From Oscillospiraceae bacterium (GTDB lineage: Bacteria; Bacillota; Clostridia; Oscillospirales; Acutalibacteraceae), in the NCBI GenBank assembly GCA_031280825.1, contig JAITGE010000006.1:1-64000 (forward strand): a stretch of DNA of 64,000 nucleotides. The letters are read 5' to 3'. The position numbers and the translations under genes were made by a program. Positions 51,620-60,881 of the stretch are shown here, piece by piece (positions within the stretch are counted from its first letter, which is position 1; every line of letters begins with the position of its first letter). The notes under the pieces were generated by a model, which was not told the origin of the DNA, ran no database searches, and saw nothing but the letters and a program-made list of their open reading frames with translations.

Positions 51620-52894
51620 CTACCGCGCTGCTTCCAGCGCCTTTTTTCCGATATCCTTGCGGTAAAACGCGCCTTCAAAACAAATGTCTGCGGCGGCGGC
51701 ATAGGCTTTTTGCAGCGCCTGCGGCAAATCCGCGCCCATGGCGCACACGTTCAGCACGCGCCCGCCCGCGGTCACAGCCGTGCCGTCCGCTGCGCGCTTT
51801 GTGCCGGCGTGGTAAATGAAGGCTTCGCCCAAAGCTCCAAACGTGATGGGGAAGCCTGTTTGGTATTTTTCCGGATAGCCGCCGGAGGCGATCACCACGC
51901 AAGCGGCGGCGCCGGGCTTCCAGCGCACCGGGCAGCGGTCGAGCGTGCCGGCCTGCACGGCGAGAAAAATATCCAAAAGCTCGCTATCCAGCAGCGGCAG
52001 CACGACCTGCGCCTCAGGGTCGCCAAAGCGGCAGTTGTATTCGATCACCTTCGGGCCCTGCGCGGTGAGCATCAGCCCAAAATATAAACAGCCCTTAAAG
52101 GGACATCCCTCGGCTTGCATGGCGCGAATGGTGGGCAGAAAAATCTCCTCCATGCACCGCGCGGCGATTTCCCGCGTGTAATAGGGGCTGGGCGCGATGG
52201 TTCCCATGCCGCCGGTGTTCAGCCCCCCGTCGCCATCCTTGGCGCGCTTATGATCGGTGGAAGCGACCATCGGCACAATGGTTTTGCCGTCGGTGAAGCT
52301 CAAAACACTGACCTCGGGTCCGGTCAGAAATTCTTCAATCACGATGGAATTCCCGCTCGCACCGAATTTTTTAGTCTCCATCATGTCGCGCACGGCGGCA
52401 AGCGCCGCAGGCTTATCCGGCGCGATGATCACGCCCTTGCCCAGCGCAAGCCCGTCCGCCTTGATAACCAGCGGGAAGGTGCTTGCCTGCTCCACGTAGG
52501 CAAGCGCGGCGTTCGGCTCCGAAAAATCGGCGAAGGCGGCGGTGGGGATGTTATATTTTTGCATAAGCGCTTTGGAGAATACCTTGCTGCCCTCAATGGC
52601 GGCGGCGGCTTTGCCGGGTCCGAAGCAAGGGATTCCCGCATTCTCCAGCAGGTCCACCGCGCCGGCGACCAATGGATCGTCCGCTGCCGGGATGGCAAAA
52701 TTCACCCCGTGCGCAAGGGCAAATTCGCGGATTTTCACCAGCTCCGTTGCCTTGATATCCGGCACGCATTCGGCGATCTCCGCAATGCCGCCGTTGCCGG
52801 GGATGGCGTAAAGCTTTGCCACCGCCGGATGCTTCACCAACGCGGCGGCAATGGCGTGCTCACGCCCGCCCGAACCAATCACAAGCAGTATCAC
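51620..52894 (-). CDS. purD: Phosphoribosylamine-glycine ligase
   Basis: 424 residues, the normal PurD length. The N-terminus ILLVIGSGGREHAIAAALVK, ATP-grasp region VIKADGLALGKGVIIA and NTGGMGTIAPSPYY with EYNCRFGDPEAQVVLPLL are diagnostic. It makes glycinamide ribonucleotide in purine synthesis. It follows the ECF operon by 21 bases and may be cotranscribed with it; no other pur gene is in the window. Confidence 0.96.
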   Translation of the reverse strand: MILLVIGSGGREHAIAAALVKHPAVAKLYAIPGNGGIAEIAECVPDIKATELVKIREFALAHGVNFAIPAADDPLVAGAVDLLENAGIPCFGPGKAAAAIEGSKVFSKALMQKYNIPTAAFADFSEPNAALAYVEQASTFPLVIKADGLALGKGVIIAPDKPAALAAVRDMMETKKFGASGNSIVIEEFLTGPEVSVLSFTDGKTIVPMVASTDHKRAKDGDGGLNTGGMGTIAPSPYYTREIAARCMEEIFLPTIRAMQAEGCPFKGCLYFGLMLTAQGPKVIEYNCRFGDPEAQVVLPLLDSELLDIFLAVQAGTLDRCPVRWKPGAAACVVIASGGYPEKYQTGFPITFGALGEAFIYHAGTKRAADGTAVTAGGRVLNVCAMGADLPQALQKAYAAAADICFEGAFYRKDIGKKALEAAR

Positions 52895-52915
52895 GCAAAG
52901 TCCCTCCTTGATTTT

Positions 52916-53755
52916 CTAGACGATTTTGCCAAAAAACACATTCAGCGTGACGACGCCGCCCAAAAGGAGCAGCACGGCTGAAAGGGCGATATAGTCGCGC
53001 GCGCGCAGACGAAGCTGCTTCATGCCGGTGCGCTCGTTTGTGCCGGTGTAGCAGCGGCTTTCCATGGCGTTGGCGAGCTCCGCCGCGCGGCGAAACGCCG
53101 ATATAAACAGCGGAACCAGCACGGGCACAAAGGCCTTCACCCGCTGGAGCAGACTCCCGGTTTCCAAATTGGAGCCGCGCGATTTTTGCGCGTTCATGAT
53201 TCTGTCCGTTTCTTCCACCAGCGTTGGCACAAAGCGCAGGGCAAGCGTCATCATCATGGCAAAGGCGGCGACGGGAACGCGCAGCTTGGCCAGTGGCTTG
53301 AGCAGATGCTCCAGCCCAGCGGTGAGCATCGAGGGCGTAGTGGTGTAGGTCAGCAGGGAGCTGACGAGCAGCAGGCAAAGAATCCGCACGGTTGTGAAGA
53401 TTGCCGTGAATGCGCCTTCCCGCGTGACGGTAATCACCCAGCCGCGAAAATGCAGCGGGATTTGCAGCAGCGCGTGTGTGTTTTCGTCGGTGGTGTAAAG
53501 CAAATTGAGCACGCTGGTGAACACGACGAGCATGACGATCGGGCGCAGGGAGCGCAGAAGCATCCCGCCGGGCACGCGGGAAAGGAGTGCCAGCGCCAGC
53601 GCAGCCAGCGCAATCAAGCCCAACGAAAAGAAGTTACCGCAAACGAAAATGACAATCATAAAAGCGAAGGTGAGCGCAAGCTTCATACGGGCGTCGCAGC
53701 GGTGCAGCGGGGAGTCGCCCGCAAAATACTGCCCAATGGTGATGTCGCGAATCAT
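52916..53755 (-). CDS. ecfT: ECF transporter T component
   Basis: 279 residues, five to six membrane segments. The N-terminus TIGQYFAGDSPLHRCDARMKL and the cytoplasmic coupling helices AQKSRGSNLE and AMESRCYTGTNERT (both with the ARx-like ...SRG and ESR.Y cores) are typical of EcfT. It links the two ATPases to substrate-binding S components encoded elsewhere. It overlaps ecfA2. Confidence 0.92.
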   Translation of the reverse strand: MIRDITIGQYFAGDSPLHRCDARMKLALTFAFMIVIFVCGNFFSLGLIALAALALALLSRVPGGMLLRSLRPIVMLVVFTSVLNLLYTTDENTHALLQIPLHFRGWVITVTREGAFTAIFTTVRILCLLLVSSLLTYTTTPSMLTAGLEHLLKPLAKLRVPVAAFAMMMTLALRFVPTLVEETDRIMNAQKSRGSNLETGSLLQRVKAFVPVLVPLFISAFRRAAELANAMESRCYTGTNERTGMKQLRLRARDYIALSAVLLLLGGVVTLNVFFGKIV

Positions 53756-54606
53756 AACAGCCCCCTTATCGCTTCCTCCGCCTGTGCGACCGTAAACACC
53801 TCCGCCGGGACGTTCACGCCCTTTTCGCGCAGCAGACGGAAAATGCGCGTGACAGGCGGAACGCTCAGACCCATGGCTTCCAGCTCCGCCGCGCGGGCGA
53901 AGACCTGCGCAGGAGTTCCGTGCATGGCCGCGTGTCCCCGATCCAGCACCAAAACGCGGTCGGCAAGCGCGGCGACGTCCTCCATGCTGTGGCTGATGAG
54001 CAGCACCGTGCGCCCTGTTTCGCGCCGAAAGCGGCGGATCATCGCGTGCATTTGCCCGCGTCCGTGCGGATCCAGCCCGGCGGTCGGTTCATCCAGCACC
54101 AAAACCTGCGGTTCCATAGCAACGACGCCCGCCACCGCCGCGCGGCGTTTTTCTCCGCCTGAAAGCTCCAAGGGCGATTTGGGCAGCAACGCCGCGTCCA
54201 GACCTACCAGCCCCGCCGCGCGGTGAACACGGGCAGCGATCTCCCCGGCGGGCAATTCCATGTTTTTCGGTCCGTAGGCGATGTCTTTTTCGACCGTTTC
54301 CTCAAAGAGCTGGTATTCGGGATACTGAAAACACAGCCCCACACGGAAGCGGGCTTCGCGGATGGCGTGCTTGTTTTCGTGGATGTTTTTGCCTTCGATG
54401 AGAACCGTGCCCGCGCTTGGCTTGAGCAGGGCGTTCAAGTGCTGCACCAGCGTGCTTTTGCCGGAGCCTGTGTGCCCGATGATCGCCAGCAGCGAGCCGC
54501 GCTCTACCGCAAGGGTGACGCCTTCCAGGGTATGCGGCGCATCCTTGCCGCCGTGCGGGTAGCGAAAGCAAAGCTCTTGCAGTTCTACGCTTACAGAGGC
54601 GTTCAT
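53752..54606 (-). CDS. ecfA2: ECF transporter ATPase EcfA2
   Basis: 284 residues from ATG 54606, which overlaps the ecfA1 stop. Walker A GHTGSGKST, signature LSGGEKRR and Walker B LVLDEPTAGLDP. The order A1-A2-T is standard for vitamin transporters of the ECF type. Confidence 0.93.
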   Translation of the reverse strand: MNASVSVELQELCFRYPHGGKDAPHTLEGVTLAVERGSLLAIIGHTGSGKSTLVQHLNALLKPSAGTVLIEGKNIHENKHAIREARFRVGLCFQYPEYQLFEETVEKDIAYGPKNMELPAGEIAARVHRAAGLVGLDAALLPKSPLELSGGEKRRAAVAGVVAMEPQVLVLDEPTAGLDPHGRGQMHAMIRRFRRETGRTVLLISHSMEDVAALADRVLVLDRGHAAMHGTPAQVFARAAELEAMGLSVPPVTRIFRLLREKGVNVPAEVFTVAQAEEAIRGLL

Positions 54607-55460
54607 GCGCCTGCCCCCTTTCGCAGCGCCGCAGCAATTGCTTCGGCGCATTGCTCTTCTGTTAAAACGCCGCTGGGCAGTGACGGCAGAACGGAGCGCA
54701 GCGCTTCGGCAAGCCGCGCGGGCGCTGGCAGCTCCAGACCGGCCGCGCGGAGCGCTTCCGGCTGTGCAAACACTTCGGCGGGCGTGCCTTGGAGCGCGAG
54801 CGATCCGCCGTCCATCACCAGCACGCGATCCGCCTGCGTGGCTTCTTCCATAAAGTGGGTGATCAGCAGTACCGTGATGCCGCGCTCTCGGTTGAGCCGC
54901 AACACGGTATCCATCACGTCGTGCCGCCCGCGCGGATCCAGCATCGCGGTGGCTTCATCCAGCACGATGCAGTCATTTTGCATTGCCAGCACTCCCGCGA
55001 TCGCCACGCGCTGCTTCTGCCCGCCCGAAAGCTTATGCGGTTCCGCCAGACGGTGCTCCAGCATCCCGACCTCCGCCAGCGCGGCGTCTACCCGCCGCCG
55101 GATTTCCTCCGGCGCGACGCAGAGATTTTCCGGTCCGAAGGCGACGTCGTCCTCCACAATCGCGGCGATGATCTGGTTATCCGGGTTTTGAAAGACCATC
55201 CCCACGCGGCGGCGGATTTCAAAAAGATTCTCTTCCAGAGAGGTATCCAGACCCCCCACGCGCACCTGCCCCGCCGTGGGCGTCAGCAAGCCGTTACAGA
55301 GCTTTGCGGCGGTGGATTTGCCCGAGCCGTTGCGCCCGAGCAGCGCGACAAACGCCCCCTGCTCCACGGCAAAGGAAAGCGCGCGCGCTGCCGGAGACGA
55401 TTCGCCCTCCACGGCATAGTGAAAGCTAACGTTATCAAATGTGATCAGCGGGCTTGGCAT
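54603..55460 (-). CDS. ecfA1: ECF transporter ATPase EcfA1
   Basis: 285 residues from ATG 55460 (GAAGGAAG upstream). Walker A GRNGSGKST, the Q-loop FQNPDNQI, signature LSGGQKQR and Walker B IVLDEATAMLDP. The FQNPDNQI segment is a good marker for EcfA. First gene of the operon. Confidence 0.93.
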   Translation of the reverse strand: MPSPLITFDNVSFHYAVEGESSPAARALSFAVEQGAFVALLGRNGSGKSTAAKLCNGLLTPTAGQVRVGGLDTSLEENLFEIRRRVGMVFQNPDNQIIAAIVEDDVAFGPENLCVAPEEIRRRVDAALAEVGMLEHRLAEPHKLSGGQKQRVAIAGVLAMQNDCIVLDEATAMLDPRGRHDVMDTVLRLNRERGITVLLITHFMEEATQADRVLVMDGGSLALQGTPAEVFAQPEALRAAGLELPAPARLAEALRSVLPSLPSGVLTEEQCAEAIAAALRKGAGA

Positions 55461-55498
55461 CGTTGCTTCCTTCCTGTGTTTTTGACCAACCGAAGAAT

Positions 55499-55527
55499 AG
55501 TATAGCACGCAAACGGTCATTTGTAAA
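55499..55527 (-). promoter_or_regulatory. Promoter of the ECF-purD operon
   Basis: Minus-strand TTTACA (55522-55527) and TATACT (55499-55504), 17-base spacer, with a TG extension (TGCTATACT). Confidence 0.7.
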
Positions 55528-55630
55528 GCCGCCGGCAAAAGGTTCCACGATGCGCGGCATTTGCAAAAAAGCGAAGCAATCACAGAAAAAACAGCGGAAA
55601 TTATGCGATATTGCAGAAAATGTTTCTGTT

Positions 55631-55648
55631 GCACCGGATTTCCGGTGC
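55631..55648. repeat. Palindrome upstream of the terminase genes
   Basis: GCACCGGA (55631-55638) and TCCGGTGC (55641-55648), perfect 8-bp arms two bases apart, 42 bases before the first head gene. It could be an operator or the end of an unseen leader; the rest of the gap shows nothing clear. Confidence 0.5.
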
Positions 55649-55689
55649 GGCACTGCCGTTTTCTGCCCGATGGATGAGGGGGTGTTGGT

Positions 55690-56208
55690 TTGGCAAAGCG
55701 TGAGGATGTGAAAACGGAAGGCGAATTGACGGCGCAGGAGCGCCTTTTCTGCGCGCTCTACCGCCAAACGCGCAACGGGCGCGAAGCCGCCGCGCAGGCG
55801 GGCTATTGCAAAAAGCCGCACAAGGTCGCCGTGGAGCTTTTGGCGCGGGAGAGCATCCGCCGTGAGTTGACGCGGGCGGAGCCGGAGGGTGCGCTCCGCG
55901 CGGAGGTGCTGGCGGGATACCGCCGCCTTGCGTTTGGGATGGGAACCGACGCGCTGCGGTTGCTCTTTGCGGATACGGACGAGCCGCCCACCCCCGAAGC
56001 ATTGGCGGAAATGGACATCTTCAATATCTGTGATATCAAACGCCCCAAGGGCGGCGGGCTGGAGGTTAAATTTTTCGACCGCTGTGAAGCGCTGCGGCGG
56101 CTGGAGGCGCTGGGCGGCGCGGCGGAGAACGAGGTGGGTGAAAAATCCTTTTACGCGGCGATCGAGCGTTCCGTCCAAACGGAGCGGGAGGAGGTTGCGG
56201 GGGAATGA
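55690..56208 (+). CDS. Phage terminase small subunit
   Basis: 172 residues from TTG 55690 (GAGGGGG upstream). LTAQERLFCALYRQTRNGREAAAQAGYCKKP is the helix-turn-helix typical of small terminase subunits, here followed by a longer C-terminal half. It recognises DNA for packaging. It overlaps the large subunit gene. Confidence 0.75.
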   Translation: MAKREDVKTEGELTAQERLFCALYRQTRNGREAAAQAGYCKKPHKVAVELLARESIRRELTRAEPEGALRAEVLAGYRRLAFGMGTDALRLLFADTDEPPTPEALAEMDIFNICDIKRPKGGGLEVKFFDRCEALRRLEALGGAAENEVGEKSFYAAIERSVQTEREEVAGE

Positions 56209-57473
56209 CGCTGCGGCAGATTCAGCGGTTTTCAAGCAAGCAGCTGCTGGCGCTCAACTGGTGGCATCCCGGCGGGGAGCACGCCGATTGCGACGCGGTG
56301 ATTTGCGACGGCGCGGTGCGCTCCGGCAAAACTATGTGCATGGGGATTTCCTTCATCGGCTGGGCGACGGCGGCGTTCCGTGGCTGCAGCTTTGCGCTTT
56401 GCGGCAAAACGGTCACCTCCCTGCGGCGCAATGTAGTGACACCGCTGCTGCCGCTGCTGCGGGAGCTGGGGTTTATCTGCACCGAAAAGCGCAGCCAAAG
56501 CCTCATCGAAATAGAATATGGCGGGCGGCGCAACCGTTTTTATCTTTTTGGCGGCAAGGATGAAGGCTCGGCGGCCTTGATTCAGGGCATGACGCTGGGC
56601 GGCGTTTTGCTGGATGAGGTCGCGCTTATGCCGCGCTCCTTCGTGGAGCAGGCGATTGCCCGCTGTTCGCTGGAAAGCTCCAAGCTTTGGTTCAACTGCA
56701 ACCCGGAATACCCCGCGCACTGGTTCCATACGGAATGGATTTGCAGGGCGGCGGAAAAGAACTGCCTGTATCTTCACTTCCGCATGGAGGACAATCCTTC
56801 CTTAAGCCCCGCGATGCTGGAGCGTTACAAAAAGCTCTACAGCGGCGCGTTTTACGCGCGGTTTGTGGAGGGGCGCTGGTCGGCGGCGGAAGGGCTGGTT
56901 TACCCGATGTTTTCCGCGGAAAAGCATGTTTTTGACGATCCGCCCGCCGTGTGCGAGGCTTATTGGATTTCCTGCGATTACGGCACGGTGAACCCGGCTT
57001 CCTTTGGCTTGTGGGGCTTGGCGGGCGGGCGGTGGCACCGTTTGCGCGAATATTATTGGGACAGCCGCAAGTGCGGCGAGCAACGCACGGATGAGGAGCA
57101 TTACGCCGCGCTGGAAGCCTTGGCAGGCGCGTACCCCTTGCGCGGCGTGATCTGCGATCCCTCCGCCGCCAGCTTCCTGGAGTGCATTCGCCGGCACGGG
57201 CGGTTCACGGCAATCCCCGCCAACAACGATGTGCTGTACGGTATACGCCGCGTTGCCGACGCGCTGCAGGAAAACCGGCTTGCGATCCACCGGGATTGCG
57301 CGGATTGCCTGCGTGAGTTTTCGCTTTACCGCTGGGAACCCGGCGGCGGGAAGGACGCGCCGCGCAAGGAAAACGACCACGCGATGGACGATCTGCGCTA
57401 TTTCGTTACCACGGCTTTGCGCGGCGAGAGCACAGGCGGCTTGTTCGCGACCGTGCGGCGGGGCGGCGGGTAA
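56205..57473 (+). CDS. Phage terminase large subunit
   Basis: 422 residues. ATPase: DGAVRSGKTM (Walker A) and GVLLDEVALMP (Walker B with catalytic Glu). Nuclease: ISCDYGTVNPASFGLW, GVICDPSAASF and AMDDLRYFVT with the expected acidic residues. All catalytic motifs are intact, similar to PBSX/SPP1-type terminases. It drives DNA into the procapsid. Confidence 0.9.
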   Translation: MTLRQIQRFSSKQLLALNWWHPGGEHADCDAVICDGAVRSGKTMCMGISFIGWATAAFRGCSFALCGKTVTSLRRNVVTPLLPLLRELGFICTEKRSQSLIEIEYGGRRNRFYLFGGKDEGSAALIQGMTLGGVLLDEVALMPRSFVEQAIARCSLESSKLWFNCNPEYPAHWFHTEWICRAAEKNCLYLHFRMEDNPSLSPAMLERYKKLYSGAFYARFVEGRWSAAEGLVYPMFSAEKHVFDDPPAVCEAYWISCDYGTVNPASFGLWGLAGGRWHRLREYYWDSRKCGEQRTDEEHYAALEALAGAYPLRGVICDPSAASFLECIRRHGRFTAIPANNDVLYGIRRVADALQENRLAIHRDCADCLREFSLYRWEPGGGKDAPRKENDHAMDDLRYFVTTALRGESTGGLFATVRRGGG

Positions 57474-57548
57474 GGTTGCTTCGGCAACAAGCCGCGTGTT
57501 GATTTCTGCCATTGAGCGCAGTATAAAATCTTGGATTGGAGTGATCTT

Positions 57549-58730
57549 ATGCCCGAAAATTCTGTTTTTTGGCGCAGACGCAAGCGGGCGGAGGCGCGTT
57601 CACCCGCGATCGCCCTTGCCGCGCGGAACGGGAAAGCCGCCGCCTTCCCGCTGCTGCACGCAGGTGAGACGAGCGCTTGCCCAACGCACGCGGAGCAAGC
57701 ATACCCCGGGGCGCAGGCGCGGCTGTATTACGCGCTGCGCGAAGCCGTGCCGCTCATTGACGCGGCGGTGTTCCATTTGGTGCGATTGCTGGGGGGCTTT
57801 CACGTGACCTGCGCCGAACCCCGCGCGGAGCATTGGCTGCGGGAGCAGCTGGCCCTGCTGCCCGTCGGCGGCAACCAGCAGGGCATCGCGGCGTTCGTGA
57901 GCACGTATTTTGAGCAGCTGTTAACCCTCGGCACGGCGGTGGGGGAGCTGATCTTGCGCGAGGACGGCACGCCCGCCGCGCTTTGGAACGCGCCCCCGGA
58001 GGGCGTCACGCTGCGCCGCGCGGCGGACAAAATCGGCGTTATGGTCTGCACGGGGGAGGGGGAGGACGCACGCCCTGTGCCGTACCCGGAGCTGGTGTAT
58101 CTGAGCGTGTTAAGCCCAACGCCCGGTGCGCTGGCGGGCAATTCCCTGCTCAAGGGCTTGCCGTTTGTGAGCGGCGTGCTGCTGCAGATTCTTGAAACGC
58201 TGGGGCAGAACTGGGAGCGGTTGGGCAATGTGCGGTTTGCCGTCACATATCAGCCCGGCGGCGACCCCGCCGAACGTATCCACACGCAGGACCGCGTGCA
58301 GGAGCTGGCCGAGCAATGGGAAAACGCTATGCGCGAGGGCGCGGGCGTGCGGGATTTCATCGCGGCAGGCAATGTGGGCATCAAAGTGATTGGCGCGGAA
58401 AGTCCGCTGCCGGATTGTGAGATCCCGCTGCGCCAGCTACTGGAGCAGATCGTAGCGAAAACCGGCTTGCCGCCGTTCCTTTTAGGGCTGAGCTGGTCGA
58501 GCACTGAGCGCATGAGCAGCCAGCAGGCGGATTTGCTGACCAGCGAGCTGGAGAGCTACCGCCGCATCCTGAATCCGGTGCTGCTGCGCATTTGCGCAAC
58601 GCTTTTGGCAAGCAGGGGTGTCGCCGCGCCCTGCGAGGTTATCTGGGAGGACATCACCTTGGCCGACGAGGTGGAGCAAGCGCGGGCGGCGCTTTTGCGT
58701 GCGCAGGCGCTCCGGCTGGCATCGGCATAA
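57549..58730 (+). CDS. Phage portal protein
   Basis: 393 residues from ATG 57549 (GGAG upstream). TPGALAGNSLLKGLPFVSGVLLQ and GLPPFLLGLSWSSTERMSSQQADLLTSELESYRRILNPVL are typical of portal proteins near the stem and clip regions. It forms the dodecameric DNA gate at one vertex of the head. Confidence 0.82.
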   Translation: MPENSVFWRRRKRAEARSPAIALAARNGKAAAFPLLHAGETSACPTHAEQAYPGAQARLYYALREAVPLIDAAVFHLVRLLGGFHVTCAEPRAEHWLREQLALLPVGGNQQGIAAFVSTYFEQLLTLGTAVGELILREDGTPAALWNAPPEGVTLRRAADKIGVMVCTGEGEDARPVPYPELVYLSVLSPTPGALAGNSLLKGLPFVSGVLLQILETLGQNWERLGNVRFAVTYQPGGDPAERIHTQDRVQELAEQWENAMREGAGVRDFIAAGNVGIKVIGAESPLPDCEIPLRQLLEQIVAKTGLPPFLLGLSWSSTERMSSQQADLLTSELESYRRILNPVLLRICATLLASRGVAAPCEVIWEDITLADEVEQARAALLRAQALRLASA

Positions 58731-58759
58731 AGCGATTATTTGAACGGAGGAAACCACCG

Positions 58760-59764
58760 ATGGACATCCAAAAAAACAGCCTTCCCGCGCCTTCCCCCTG
58801 CACGCCGACGGCGGCGGAGCTGCGGCTGATCCACACCTTCACGCGGGCGGAGCTTGCCGCGGAGGAGCTGTATGTCTTCCGCGCGGCGCTTTGCGACAAC
58901 GAAATCGACCGTGACGGCGAACGTTTCCCCACAGAGAGCCTGGTGAAGCTGGCGGAGCTGTTCCCCGGGAAAACCGGGCTGTTTGATCACAGCATGAGAG
59001 CCGCGGATCAGTGCATGCGCGTTTACTCGGCGGAGGTTGTGACCGACGCACAGCGCAAAAACAGCTTGGGCGAGCCTTATGCGGCGCTTGTGGGAAAGGT
59101 ATACCTTTTGCGCGGCGAGAGCACGGCGGCGCTGTGCAAGCAGATTGACGCGGGTATACACAAGGAAATCAGCGTGAGCTGCGCGGTGAAGCGCGTTCGC
59201 TGCTCTGTTTGCGGCAAGCCCTTCGGGCGGGAGGGCTGCACCCACCGCAAGGGGGAGAAAACGGACGGCGTACCCTGCCACGCGCTGCTGGAGGAACCGA
59301 CGGACGCTTACGAATTCTCGTTTGTCGCCGTCCCGGCACAGCCCGGCGCCGGTGTGACCAAGGCATATGCGCAAGAGGATATCCCACAGGAAAGGAGGAT
59401 GCAAACCATGGAAGATTTGCGTAAATTTCTGGACGCATGCGGCGGCGGCGCGGTGGAGCTGCAGCCGGAAGCCGCGCAAGCCATGCGCAAGGAGCTAAGC
59501 GAGCTGGAGGCGCTTGCGGAGGATGGGCGCGGCTACCGCGAAGCGCTGCAAGCCCGCGTTTGCAAGGCGTCGTTGGGCGCGCTGCCCGCGCTGGAGCAGG
59601 AGCTGCTGCGGCGCATGTGCGCTCCGCTGGCAAGCGGCGAGCTGGAAGCCCTTGCCCATGCGCTTGAAAAGCAGACGGGCAAGCTGATTCCCCTACGCCC
59701 GCAGCTTTGCCCGCCCGCGCAAAAAGCAGCGGAAGTTGAAAACCAAGGCTATCAGTTTAATTAG
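58760..59764 (+). CDS. Prohead protease fused to a scaffold-like domain
   Basis: 334 residues from ATG 58760 (GGAGG upstream). The first 200 residues fit a prohead protease: GLFDHSM supplies a possible catalytic His and HKEISVSCAVKR the Ser, as in head maturation proteases; a small Cys/His insert (CSVCGKPFGREGCTH) is unusual. Residues 217-334 are helical and scaffold-like. An internal start codon (59408) with AGGAAAGGAGG upstream suggests that the scaffold is also made separately. Confidence 0.75.
   Translation: MDIQKNSLPAPSPCTPTAAELRLIHTFTRAELAAEELYVFRAALCDNEIDRDGERFPTESLVKLAELFPGKTGLFDHSMRAADQCMRVYSAEVVTDAQRKNSLGEPYAALVGKVYLLRGESTAALCKQIDAGIHKEISVSCAVKRVRCSVCGKPFGREGCTHRKGEKTDGVPCHALLEEPTDAYEFSFVAVPAQPGAGVTKAYAQEDIPQERRMQTMEDLRKFLDACGGGAVELQPEAAQAMRKELSELEALAEDGRGYREALQARVCKASLGALPALEQELLRRMCAPLASGELEALAHALEKQTGKLIPLRPQLCPPAQKAAEVENQGYQFN
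59408..59764 (+). CDS. Scaffold protein from an internal start
   Basis: In-frame ATG at 59408 (and 59399) with the strong ribosome site AAAGGAGG at 59391-59398. It would give a 118-residue, mainly helical protein. Nested protease/scaffold genes are known in lambda (C and Nu3). Confidence 0.55.
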   Translation: MEDLRKFLDACGGGAVELQPEAAQAMRKELSELEALAEDGRGYREALQARVCKASLGALPALEQELLRRMCAPLASGELEALAHALEKQTGKLIPLRPQLCPPAQKAAEVENQGYQFN

Positions 59765-59835
59765 GACACACGGAGGCAAACGCGTTCCACAGCGAAAGCA
59801 GACAAAAAAACATATGAAAAAAGGAGAACCACACC

Positions 59836-60813
59836 ATGGCTTATGACAATCTAAAGCTGGAAAAATCCTTTTACGGCAGCCCAAAGGGCTTTGCGGGCGC
59901 GCTGGAAAGCGCCGACCCCACCGAGCAATACCGGGGCACGGCGTTGGGTGAGCTGGATGCTTATGAACGGCAGCTGAAGCGCTTTGGCATCCACGTGAGC
60001 GGCGCGGGCAGCGATCGGGTCGAAAAGTTCTTCCAGACCGCCGAAACCGCAACGCTCTTCCCGGAATACATTGCCCGCGCCGTGCGGCGCGGCATGGAGC
60101 GCGCGGATGTGCTGCCTCGCATTACCGCGACCACCACACAGTTCAGCGGCGTGGATTACCGCTCCATTGAAACCGCCGCCGGCACCGGCGACCCGCAGGC
60201 GGCGATCGGCGAGGCCGCGCAGTTACCGGAAACCCTTGTGCGAAACAAAACGGTACTCACAACGCTCAAAAAGCACGGGCGGCTGCTTTCGGCAAGCTAT
60301 GAGGCGATCCGCTTCCACCGCTTGGAGCTGCTGACCGTCGCCCTGCGCCAAATTGGCGCGGAAATTGCGAAAACCGTGCTTGCCGATGCGGTCGTCGTCT
60401 TGAGCGGTAACGCGCAAAGCGTGGATATGGCGGGCGCCGCCCCGGTCTACAACGACCTGCTGAGCGTTTGGAACAGCATGGAGCCGTTTGCTCTGACCAC
60501 GCTGCTTGCCCCTGCCGCGCAAATGCAGCAGTTGCTTGCGCTCCCGGAGCTGCGCGACGCAGCCGCAGGGTTGAACTTCCATGGCAGCGGGCAAATGGTC
60601 ACGCCCCTGGGCGCGGAGCTGATCAAATCCGACGCGGTGCCGGCAGGCAGCATTCTTGCGCTGGATAAAAACGCGGCGCTGGAGATGGTCACGGCGGGCG
60701 GCATCGTTACGGATTACGACAAGCTCATCGACCGCCAGCTTGAGCGTGCGGCGATCACCACGACGGTGGGCTTTGCAAAAATCCACGCAGGCGCAGTGAA
60801 GGTTTTGGCATAA
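59836..60813 (+). CDS. Major capsid protein (HK97-like)
   Basis: 325 residues from ATG 59836 (AAAAGGAGAA upstream). The layout, with an N-terminal helical arm (about 1-100), a core with DVLPRITATTTQFSGVDYRSI, and a C-terminal GSILALDKNAALEMVTAGGI, fits HK97-fold capsid proteins. Position after the protease and its own ribosome site support the call. Confidence 0.8.
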   Translation: MAYDNLKLEKSFYGSPKGFAGALESADPTEQYRGTALGELDAYERQLKRFGIHVSGAGSDRVEKFFQTAETATLFPEYIARAVRRGMERADVLPRITATTTQFSGVDYRSIETAAGTGDPQAAIGEAAQLPETLVRNKTVLTTLKKHGRLLSASYEAIRFHRLELLTVALRQIGAEIAKTVLADAVVVLSGNAQSVDMAGAAPVYNDLLSVWNSMEPFALTTLLAPAAQMQQLLALPELRDAAAGLNFHGSGQMVTPLGAELIKSDAVPAGSILALDKNAALEMVTAGGIVTDYDKLIDRQLERAAITTTVGFAKIHAGAVKVLA

Positions 60814-60822
60814 GCGCCAAAG

Positions 60823-60852
60823 GGCAGGGATACGGTACGCCGTATCCCTGCC
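60823..60852 (+). promoter_or_regulatory. Long hairpin after the capsid gene
   Basis: GGCAGGGATACGG (60823-60835) pairs perfectly with CCGTATCCCTGCC (60840-60852) around a TACG loop, 13 bp. No T-run follows, so it may be an RNA stabiliser or a partial terminator that sets high capsid gene output. Confidence 0.7.
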
Positions 60853-60881
60853 GGGGTTATCAACTGAAGGGGGAAGTAAGG

